Shown here: one piece after another, positions 7,799 through 16,500 of the stretch
Position numbering within the stretch: position 1 is the first letter of the stretch
How the letters are laid out: each line of letters begins with the position of its first letter
Source of the DNA: Desulfobacterales bacterium HSG17
GTDB lineage: Bacteria; Desulfobacterota; Desulfobacteria; Desulfobacterales; Desulfococcaceae
Length of the DNA stretch: 22,793 bases
Assembly: GCA_030377945.1 (NCBI GenBank)
Contig: JAUCGD010000038.1
Coordinates: forward strand, 1-22,793
Direction: 5' to 3'
Notes under the pieces: generated by a model
The model's database searches: none
What the model was told of the DNA's origin: nothing
Seen by the model: the letters and a program-made list of their open reading frames with translations, nothing else
Made by a program: the position numbers and the translations under genes

Positions 7799-10606
7799 AT
7801 GCCTTTTACAGCAAATGTTCCAAACAAGCATTCAGATACGGGTGATCAACAAGCGGAAAAAAAGCCGCGCATCCTATTGGTGGACGATGAACAAATCATA
7901 CATGAATCGGTCGCCATGATCATTCAGGAACTCACCCCATATGAATTGGAAGCTTCATTTAACGGAAAGGATGCTCTGGAAAAATGGTCTAAAACCCCTT
8001 TTGACCTGGTGATCACTGATCTTAAAATGCCTGAAATGGATGGTGAAACGTTAATCCAAAACATTCGAAAAAAAGACGAATTTGTCGCCCTGATTGTCAT
8101 GACCGGGCATGGCGGTCTGAAAGAAGCATATTCATTGTTAAAAAAACATCGAATATCTGATTTTTTACAAAAACCGCTCAAAAGACCCGAGGAACTTATT
8201 TTTTCCATTGAAAATGCTCTGGAAAAGCGAAAGTTGTCCCAACAATCGAGACAGGATTCTAAAAAGCTTCATCAACTCAATCTGAAATTGGAACAAACCG
8301 TTAGTGAATTGGCTGAAAGTCAAGCCAGATACAAGGCCATGCTCGAAGCCATCCCTGATCTCATTTTTCGCATCCATAAAAATGGAACTTATCTGGATTA
8401 CAAACCGGCAAGAAATTTTGAAACGTATGTCCAACCCGAACAATTTTTAGGCAAAAAGATGGATGAGGTATTGCCATCTGACCTGGCGCGGCAATCCATG
8501 GATGCGATTGATAGAGCGTTTGCAATCGGCTCAGTCACTTTAATGGAATACCAGCTTGAGCTAAACAATGAAATGCGTGACTTTGAAGCCCGTATCATTG
8601 CCAGCAATGAGGATGAAGCCATAGGACTTATCCGGGATATTACGGAACAAAAAAAATTAGAATCGCGGCTTGCGCGATCCAATGTAGAACTTGAAAAAAA
8701 GGTGGAAGAACGAACCAGGGAACTTAACGATTTAAATGTCGTGTTGGAGGCTGATCTTCTGGTACACCAGCAAAATAAAACAGCACTGATTTCGGCCAAA
8801 GAGCAGGCAGAGGTCGCCAATAGAGCCAAAAGCAGTTTTTTAGCCAATGTGAGTCATGAAATCCGAACCCCCATGAACGCTATATTGGGTTTTATTCGAT
8901 TGGCGATGGATCGTAAGGGCTTGCCACCAGAGTCCCATTCCCACTTGCAAATCGCCCATAATTCAGCAAAATCCTTGCTGGGTCTAATCAACGACATCCT
9001 GGATCTGTCAAAACTGGAAAGCGGTAAATTTGAATTGTCTCCAGCACCCTTCCATCTGAAGGACTTTTTGGAACAAGTACGCCGTACGGTTGAGATCAAA
9101 GCCCGTGACAAAGGGTTGATTCTGGAGGTTGTCTGTTCTGAGCAGGTGGAGGACTACATAGTTGGAGATGACAGCCGTTTGCGTCAGGTCATTTTGAATC
9201 TATCGGACAATGCCATCAAGTTCACCCTCAAAGGACAGGTGAGCATCGGGATTTCACCTGTCAATGGTACAGATCAGATTCGCTTTGAGATTAAGGATAC
9301 CGGCATTGGGATCGAACCTGAAAAATTGGAAAGTATTTTTTCCCCCTTTACCCAGGCAGATAGTTCTACTTCACGCACCTACGGAGGTACGGGTCTTGGT
9401 ACCACGATTTCAAAACAGTTAATTGAACTAATGGGCGGAACCATTGGCGTTGATAGCACACTAGGTCAAGGCAGCAGATTTTGGTTTGAGATTCCCTACC
9501 ACAAGGCAGATGGTTTAGACTTGGCGGGTGCAGAAAAAGAGAAGGTCGCTGGTTCAACCCTCATTCGTGTGTTTACCATTCTTTTGGTGGAAGATATTGA
9601 AGAAAATATCATTTTAGGGAAAATCCGTCTGGAAGACCAAGGCCATACCGTTATCATTGCCCGCAATGGGCATGAAGCGATAGAATGTTATAAACAAGGC
9701 GGCATCGACCTGATACTGATGGATGTTCAGATGCCGGTTTTAAATGGACTTGAAGCCTCGGCCCAGATTCGTGAGATAGAAGGCGAAAAAGCCCCCACTC
9801 CCATCATAGCCCTGACCGCCAGCGTCATGAAGGATGAGAAACAGGCTGCCTATGATGCCGGGATGACGGCCGTGGCCGCAAAGCCCATTGAATTTGAAGA
9901 ATTGTTTGTGTTGATGGAAAGTGTTGTTCCAGCGGGTATTGGAAAACCTCGTCCGACGGATTCCTTAATACAGACCACTATTTCAGATGATGTAGCCAAA
10001 GACTTCCCATCCCTTACCGGGATCAATGTTAGAAAGGGACTGGCCACATGGAAAGACAGGGCAGCCTATGAAGGTGCTTTGTTGAAAACAATATCAACCT
10101 TTAAGGAATTCCGAAAAGAGACAGGAGAAAATATAATTGAAAATGATCTGCCCCGGATTACCCAGTGGGCCCATAAGCTCAAGGGAATTACCGGCAATCT
10201 TAGTATGGAGGAGGCCTATCAAGGGTTCAGCAAGATCGAAAAAGCATCCCACCGGAATGATTTGGAAACCATCAGGAACCATTTGCCCCTTATTTACAAC
10301 CATCTTGACCAATTAAGCCAGGCCATTGAATCCGCGTTTCAACATCAAGGGGATTCGACCGGCAAAGAGCCGCAAGAATCCATCCCACTGGAGAAATTAG
10401 AACGCCTGAAGGAACAATTAATCACCGCCTGTAATTCATACTCACCCGATAAAGTCATACCTGTTTTAGAAGAGTTGGGCCGTTACTATCCATTGGAAAA
10501 ACTGCAGCCTATCTTGTCAAAAGTTCAATCCTTTGAGTTTGATGGGGCAAAAACAGAGGCAATGGCATTTTTTGATGAAATAGTCGTACCTTTTCAAGCA
10601 CAATAG
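7799..10606 (+). CDS. Kinase C: soluble hybrid kinase (REC-PAS-HisKA-HATPase-REC-HPt-tail)
   Basis: I prefer the ATG at 7799 (935 residues). It is preceded by GGAAA about 10 bases upstream and avoids overlapping kinase B. A GTG at 7748 would add 17 unremarkable residues and overlap kinase B by 29 bp. No membrane helix is visible, so the protein is probably cytoplasmic. Order: receiver (about 22-140, acceptor D74, K125), coiled coil, PAS (about 175-283), coiled coil, HisKA H353, HATPase, second receiver D642, HPt H792, and a helical C-terminal tail. From just before H353 to near the end the coding DNA is the same cassette as in kinase A, but here the HPt is complete (TAT at 10217, where kinase A has TAA). 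With receivers at both ends of the kinase core and its position right after kinase B, it could be a relay node fed by kinase B. Confidence 0.94.
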   Translation: MPFTANVPNKHSDTGDQQAEKKPRILLVDDEQIIHESVAMIIQELTPYELEASFNGKDALEKWSKTPFDLVITDLKMPEMDGETLIQNIRKKDEFVALIVMTGHGGLKEAYSLLKKHRISDFLQKPLKRPEELIFSIENALEKRKLSQQSRQDSKKLHQLNLKLEQTVSELAESQARYKAMLEAIPDLIFRIHKNGTYLDYKPARNFETYVQPEQFLGKKMDEVLPSDLARQSMDAIDRAFAIGSVTLMEYQLELNNEMRDFEARIIASNEDEAIGLIRDITEQKKLESRLARSNVELEKKVEERTRELNDLNVVLEADLLVHQQNKTALISAKEQAEVANRAKSSFLANVSHEIRTPMNAILGFIRLAMDRKGLPPESHSHLQIAHNSAKSLLGLINDILDLSKLESGKFELSPAPFHLKDFLEQVRRTVEIKARDKGLILEVVCSEQVEDYIVGDDSRLRQVILNLSDNAIKFTLKGQVSIGISPVNGTDQIRFEIKDTGIGIEPEKLESIFSPFTQADSSTSRTYGGTGLGTTISKQLIELMGGTIGVDSTLGQGSRFWFEIPYHKADGLDLAGAEKEKVAGSTLIRVFTILLVEDIEENIILGKIRLEDQGHTVIIARNGHEAIECYKQGGIDLILMDVQMPVLNGLEASAQIREIEGEKAPTPIIALTASVMKDEKQAAYDAGMTAVAAKPIEFEELFVLMESVVPAGIGKPRPTDSLIQTTISDDVAKDFPSLTGINVRKGLATWKDRAAYEGALLKTISTFKEFRKETGENIIENDLPRITQWAHKLKGITGNLSMEEAYQGFSKIEKASHRNDLETIRNHLPLIYNHLDQLSQAIESAFQHQGDSTGKEPQESIPLEKLERLKEQLITACNSYSPDKVIPVLEELGRYYPLEKLQPILSKVQSFEFDGAKTEAMAFFDEIVVPFQAQ
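8843..10582 (+). repeat. Output-module cassette, copy 2 (in kinase C)
   Basis: This is the intact counterpart of 1628-3367 and the only complete, uninterrupted copy in the window. Relative to copy 1 it has T at 8881, which is C in both copy 1 and copy 3, and it encodes Ser rather than Ala around 9254-9256. Towards the left it shares a further 58 bp (8785-8842) with copy 3 but not with copy 1. Copies 2 and 3 are therefore linked by their upstream edge, while copies 1 and 3 are linked by the base at 8881, a mosaic pattern that suggests recombination among copies. Confidence 0.95.
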
Positions 10607-10616
10607 GGATCATTAC

Positions 10617-13415
10617 ATGATTAAACATTTCAAATGGTTTGAAACTATTACCCACTTTTTCAGACTTGAAAAGGAAAACATAGAAAACTTTCGTAGACAG
10701 ATACTCCTGCTCTGTTTCACCTTTGCCGGTGTACCTGTACTGCTTGGTTTTGCCATTTATAATTTATACAGAGGTGTATATTGGATCGGCCTACTCGATC
10801 TAATTGTTATAATTATCCTAATTTCCAATGCAGGGGTCATTCGTCGCAACAAAATTAAAAATTTCCATTATCGTTTAACAACTTTAATTCTGAATGCGTT
10901 TTTTCTCACTCTCATCTTAACGAAGCCCACGGGTTCATACTTTCTCTGGCTATATATTTTTCCATTGGTCGTTTTCTTCTTATTTGGCGCCAAAGAAGGA
11001 AGTCTCTGGTGCATTATCATTATGGCTCTATTGGCCGGGATCTACACTCATGAAATGATTAATAATTCAATATCAGTTGATGAAAGGATCATGATCATTC
11101 GGTTTATGATTTCATTATCACTTGTTATCATATTTGCAGCCATCTTCGAATTTTACCGTTCACATTTTCACCATGAAATGTTGAACGATCGCATGAAATT
11201 GGTTCAGGAAATCTACAAACGAGAAAAAGCCCAAAAATCTTTAACCCTATTATCCCGGGCCGTTGAACAAAGCCCTGTTTCTGTCATCATAACTTTGAAA
11301 AATGGTAATATTGAATATGTAAATCCCAAATTTACAGAGGTTTCAGAATATACATTAGAGGAAGTCTTGGGGAAGAATCCGCGTATACTAAAATCAGGCA
11401 AATCATCTCCAGAATTTTATGAACACTTATACCAGACGATCCTTTCGGGAAAAACGTGGCATGGCGAATTTCTGAATAAAAAAAAATCAGGCGAAGAGTA
11501 TTGGGAAAACGCGAGCATTTCCCCTATTTTCGATAATGATGGAGAATTAATTCATTTCATTGGTGTAAAAGAAGATATTACATCACGAAAAAAAGATGAA
11601 CTGGCTCTTCTCCAGGCAAAATCAGATGCTGAGAAAGCCAACGCGGTAAAAAGCGAGTTCTTGGCGGTTATGAGCCATGAGATCAGGACGCCTATGAATG
11701 CCATCCTTGGTTTTTTAGAATTGCTTTTGGAGAATGAGCCCCTGTCTGAAAAAGGGCTCCAGTATACGCGAACGGCTCAGCGATCCGCCAAATCATTACT
11801 GACACTATTGAACGATATCCTCGATCTCAGCAAATTAGACAATAGGAAAATAAATCTGGAGCTGACACCATTTGACTTTTCCAAAATCCTAAATGATGTC
11901 CATTCTACATTTCATGCCATTGCAAAAGAAAAAAGACTGGACTTGACCCTATCCATCGACCCAGCGCTTTCACTATATCGGGTTGGGGATGCATTTCGTA
12001 TCCGTCAAATCATCACAAATCTGGTGGGAAATGCCATTAAATTTACAGAAAAAGGCCAAGTGATCATTAAAGCATCAGCGGGTCAAACAGAAGACCAATT
12101 GCATATTGAAGTCATAGATACCGGGATCGGTATTACCACCGAACAACAAAAGCATATTTTCAAACCATTTTCACAAGCTGACCATTCCATCTCACGTAAA
12201 TTTGGAGGCACAGGACTTGGAACCACGATCTCTAAAAAACTAGTGCAGCTAATGGATGGTAAAATTTGGCTGGAAAGTAATCCGGCCAAAGGAACTGTTT
12301 TCCATGTCCTTTTTGACTTGAAGTCGACCGCCCCTGTTGAGCCCCAAAAAAACAGTAATTCAATCGAAAGCATAAATCGTTGTTTTTCGATTTTAGTGGC
12401 TGAAGATATCGAGGCCAACATTGAATTGATACGAACCCGTTTAGAAATACAAGGTCATCATGTGACCGTTGCTCAAGATGGCCAAGCCGCTTTGAACATT
12501 TACCACGAGAATGATTTTGATATTATTTTAATGGATGTTCATATGCCCATTAAAAATGGAACTGAGGTGACGGGTCAAATCCGGTCTGAGGAAAAAGAAA
12601 CAGGCACACGAACACCCATTGTTGCAGTTACAGCAAATGTCATGAAAACTGACATTGACCATTATATAAAAATCGGTATGGATGCGGTGATCAGTAAGCC
12701 CATAGAATTTGATAACCTATTTGCCCTAATGGAAAAAATCGTTCCCCCGGAAAAGGGTGAGATTTGTACTGCCATGTCATCAATTCCTGATCGATCAAAG
12801 GAAGTTCAATCCTTCCCACGAATTGAAGGGATCAATATTCAAAAAGGACTAAACAACTGGAAAAATCCAGAGACGTACCTAAAAGCTCTGATTGATTTTA
12901 GAAAACAGTACCATGATTTTGAGGATAGGATCAAAGCTTGCATCCAAAATAATATGTATGAAGAAATTGTTTCGCTTATCCATTCCCTAAAAGGGGTTGC
13001 GGGCAACCTTGCATTGGAAGAGACCTTTGTGATAGCGGATAACTTATATAACCAGATTCGCAGTGAACACAAAGCTTTAGAAATCATTTTTTTTCAACAA
13101 CTGCTAAAGCGTTTGGAGCAAACTTTACTTTCCATTGAGGAGGTTGAGTCAAGCCTTTCAGTGCAAAATTTCAATGATTCCAAACCCGCGCAGGAGAAAA
13201 TGAGTAAAGATCAGCTCAAGAATCTATTTACACATTTAATCAACTCTTTTGACACCTATGATCCCAGTAAATCTGAACCATATTTAAAGCAACTATCAAA
13301 GGTGATTTCGCCAGATGATCTGGCCCCTATACATGAGGCCATTAAGAGGTTTGATTTTGACAGTGCCAAAGCGGCTGCCCTTTCATTGGCGACCCAATTT
13401 GGTAATGATATATAA
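10617..13415 (+). CDS. Kinase D: multi-helix membrane hybrid kinase (6TM-PAS-HisKA-HATPase-REC-HPt)
   Basis: The protein has 932 residues. About six membrane helices (roughly 28-48, 56-75, 84-101, 105-124, 130-146, 157-178) form an integral membrane sensor with little extracytoplasmic loop, which I cannot assign to a named MASE-type family. A PAS domain (about 208-325) closely resembles the second PAS of kinase E and the FAD-binding PAS of NifL (pattern EQSP-SVIIT, NPRILKSGK, W-GEF-NKKK). The core has HisKA H354, HATPase with DTGIGI and GGTGLGTTIS, receiver D640/K694, HPt H789 (IHSLKGVAGN) and a C-terminal tail. The order matches the cassette of kinases A and C, but the DNA is clearly diverged, so this is an older paralogue. 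The ribosome binding site AGGGA (10605-10609) overlaps the stop of kinase C, which lies 10 bp upstream, so translational coupling is likely. Confidence 0.93.
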   Translation: MIKHFKWFETITHFFRLEKENIENFRRQILLLCFTFAGVPVLLGFAIYNLYRGVYWIGLLDLIVIIILISNAGVIRRNKIKNFHYRLTTLILNAFFLTLILTKPTGSYFLWLYIFPLVVFFLFGAKEGSLWCIIIMALLAGIYTHEMINNSISVDERIMIIRFMISLSLVIIFAAIFEFYRSHFHHEMLNDRMKLVQEIYKREKAQKSLTLLSRAVEQSPVSVIITLKNGNIEYVNPKFTEVSEYTLEEVLGKNPRILKSGKSSPEFYEHLYQTILSGKTWHGEFLNKKKSGEEYWENASISPIFDNDGELIHFIGVKEDITSRKKDELALLQAKSDAEKANAVKSEFLAVMSHEIRTPMNAILGFLELLLENEPLSEKGLQYTRTAQRSAKSLLTLLNDILDLSKLDNRKINLELTPFDFSKILNDVHSTFHAIAKEKRLDLTLSIDPALSLYRVGDAFRIRQIITNLVGNAIKFTEKGQVIIKASAGQTEDQLHIEVIDTGIGITTEQQKHIFKPFSQADHSISRKFGGTGLGTTISKKLVQLMDGKIWLESNPAKGTVFHVLFDLKSTAPVEPQKNSNSIESINRCFSILVAEDIEANIELIRTRLEIQGHHVTVAQDGQAALNIYHENDFDIILMDVHMPIKNGTEVTGQIRSEEKETGTRTPIVAVTANVMKTDIDHYIKIGMDAVISKPIEFDNLFALMEKIVPPEKGEICTAMSSIPDRSKEVQSFPRIEGINIQKGLNNWKNPETYLKALIDFRKQYHDFEDRIKACIQNNMYEEIVSLIHSLKGVAGNLALEETFVIADNLYNQIRSEHKALEIIFFQQLLKRLEQTLLSIEEVESSLSVQNFNDSKPAQEKMSKDQLKNLFTHLINSFDTYDPSKSEPYLKQLSKVISPDDLAPIHEAIKRFDFDSAKAAALSLATQFGNDI

Positions 13416-13555
13416 AACGATTCAATCATGTTTGGAAATCTATTGGCAGGTGTTCACAAAACAGGTTACATCGAAGCCATCCATCGGACCCAATAGTATC
13501 CATTTATCTGATTCAGGGAGTGTAAATAAGAAACATATTAAATAAGGCAGGTCGC
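13416..13555. other. 140-bp gap between kinases D and E
   Basis: The gap contains no supported gene. It ends with AAGGCAGGT (13544-13552), which provides the ribosome binding site for the ATG at 13556. I see no hairpin followed by a T-run that would mark a terminator and no strong promoter. The gap is long enough to hold an internal promoter, so kinase E and the phosphodiesterase may be a separate transcription unit. Confidence 0.4.
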
Positions 13556-16500
13556 ATGAGGATCAATCCCAAAACCATTACCGCCTTTTTGAAAGTGTTT
13601 TTCCCTTTCCTGGGAATTTATTTTCTTTTGACCGAGTTTGTGATTTTCCATGAAAAACAAATCCATATCGAAAAAATTAAATTCATAGAACAAAAAATTG
13701 TTAACAGTGAGAAACAATTATTCGAATACAGCATCGCCTCCCATCTAACTGATGTTCGCTTTATAGCCAAACTAGTTGATTTGAATCACCACCTCGTCCT
13801 TGGAGAGCCGATCAGCCCTCATTCCGCATTGGCCAAATCTCTATTGGCTTTCGGCACTAGCCGAAAGCATTTTGAACACATTCGGATTCTCGATAAACAA
13901 GGAAATGAGGTCATTCGAATTAATCAAACACCTCTTGGTTTTCAACTTGTTGAGGCCAGTGAATTGCAGAGCAAAAAATCACGGCCCTATTTTACAAAAG
14001 CGCTCAGGGGTCATGACGAGGTCTATATATCCAAGTTTGATCTCAATGTTGAACATGGCCGGATCGAAGAACCCTATAAACCCATGATACGATTTTCAGC
14101 TCCCACTTTCGATGAAACCCATCAGCAAAGCGGGGTAGTGGTCTTAAACTTTAGGGGAAAGCCCCTTCTCAAACGTTTAAAACGGGCCTCCCAGACCACG
14201 CAATCCTCTTTATTTATTGTTAACTCAGATGGTTATTGGCTTCTCGGGCCAAACCCGGAAGATGAATGGGGTTTTCTATTTCCACACCGCCAAAAGTCCT
14301 CCTTTAAAAAAACACATCCAGGTGCTTGGGATGAAATAATAGCGTATCAAAATGGTCAAACCACCAAAGCCAGAGGTTTATTTACCTTTGCAACCATTGA
14401 CCCACTGGGTGGTAACCCAGACCTGGCAGATAATTTACCCAAAGGAGAGTATGAGGAAACATGGACGATTATATCGCAAGTACCCAACTCAAAGTTAACA
14501 CCTCACTGGTGGGGTAAGGTTCAACTCCTTAACTCCATTTTCTTTATTTGTTTCAGCCTTATCCTTTATTATTTAACCCAAGAGAAAACGGTCCAAACAG
14601 AATTGAACAAGGCTTTGGTGGAAAGCGGTAGGAAATTGCAATCCATTACAGATTCGGTCCAGGATGCGATAATCATGATCGATGGGCAGGATACGATTCA
14701 TTACTGGAGCCCTGCAGCAGCCCTGATGTTTGGATATCAAGACCAAGAAATACTTCATGAAAAGCTACATGATCTGATTGTTCCCGAAGACCAAAAAGAA
14801 TTAATTCAAAAACCAATGGAACATTTTGCCAAAACCGGTGAAGGCCCTATCGTTTTTACACTCAGAGAAATAACGGCCATTCGCAAAGATGAATCATCGT
14901 TTCCAGCGGAGCTTTCCGTGAGTGCCTTTAAAAATGATGGTATTTGGTTTGCTGTTGGTTCTGTACGCGATATCAGTTCCCGAAAAAATGTTGAAAAGCA
15001 ACTACAGAAAATGAACGAAGAACTGGAGATACGTGTTCACGAACGTACCGCTGAAATACAGATTCTATATCAAGCCATAGAACAAAGCCCGGCTTCTGTG
15101 ATCATCACTGATGCTCAGGGGAATATTGAATATGTCAATCCTTGGTTTACCCAAACCTCAGGGTATAAAAAAGATGAAGTATTTGGCAGGAATCCCCGAA
15201 TACTCAAATCCGGAAAGCATCCCACATCAATTTACAAAAACCTGTGGGATACCATCACAAAAGGTGAAAATTGGCAGGGCGAACTGGTGAACAAGAAAAA
15301 AAATGGAGACCTTTACTGGGAGCATGTTTCCGTATCTCCAATCAAAAATAGCGAAACAAAAATAACCCATTATGTTGCGGTGCAAGAGGATATCAGCCAG
15401 CGAAAACAAGCAGAAGAATTATTGAAATTCGAATCTGAATTCAATGAAGCATTAGCTCAATTGGCCCATAAAATCATTTCTGCCAATACAATTGAAGAAA
15501 TATCCACAATCGTGCTGGCAACAGCAACCCGTTTTCTCCAAAGCCCATATGGCTTTGTGGCATATATCGATGAACAAAACGGTCATTTGGTGTTACCCGC
15601 CTTGACCAATGAAGTCATGAAGGCATGTCAAATTAATTCTCAAAAACCAATTTTTCAAAAATTCAGCGGTCTTTGGGGATGGGTTTTAGAAAATAAGAAA
15701 CACCTTCTGACCAATGATCCTGTGAATGACCAAAGATATAACGGGGTTCCCGACGGGCATGTGCCGATACGCAGATTTATTTCTACACCCGCAGTCGTCG
15801 AGGATGTTGCTCTAGGCCAAATCGCCTTGGCCAATAAAAATGAGGACTATACTGAGAATGATCTGATATTACTAAATCGTATCAACAATTTATATGCCAT
15901 TGCCATCCACCGCAAACGTATTGAACAGCATCTTCTTCACGAAAAGGAAAGAGCAGTGGCTGCCAATCAGGCCAAAAGTGCTTTTCTGGCCAACATGTCC
16001 CATGAAATTCGGACACCAATGAACGCTATTATTGGTTTTTTAGAATTATGCCTGGATGGCGGCGATTTATCAGTAAAGCAAGTGCGACATATAACCATTG
16101 CCCACCACTCTGCCCATTCTCTTCTGAATATTCTCAATGATATCTTGGATATCAGTAAACTCGAAAGTGAAAAAATCGAGCTTGAAACAGAAGCTTTTGA
16201 GTTAGCCAAGGTCATTTTCGATATTCAGTCTACTCTAATGGGTAAGGCAGTTGAAAAAGGGCTTGATCTAAGAATTCGGATTGAGCCTGGAGTACCTTCA
16301 TTCATCAAGGGTGATTCATACCGTCTTAGGCAAATTTTAATGAATATAGTTGGAAACGCCATTAAATTCACTGAAGAAGGTTCTGTAGAAATCTGTGCTC
16401 GTTCGAGTGGGGACAACTCCCAACTCTGCTTCAGTGTGGCAGACACAGGTATTGGTATTTCGCCCACGCAACAAAAAACCATCTTTGAACCCTTTTCTCA

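Noticed and set aside
8398..8847. 149-codon antisense open frame opposite the kinase C linker
   Set aside because: It is a shadow of the sense coding sequence. Its Ser-rich composition is typical of such shadows, and it has no ribosome binding site or domain.
1628..10582. Cassette as an insertion sequence, transposon or diversity-generating retroelement
   Set aside because: There is no transposase or reverse transcriptase, no terminal inverted repeats, no target duplications, and no adenine-biased variable region. The few differences are scattered, apart from the cluster at 2995-3004.
11238..11592. LOV photoreceptor in kinase D
   Set aside because: The segment equivalent to the LOV Cys motif reads NPRIL, lacking the cysteine needed for the flavin adduct.
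13443..13458. Sigma-54-like promoter before kinase E (TTGGCAGG-)
   Set aside because: The -24 half fits, but the required GC at -12 is absent at the correct spacing.
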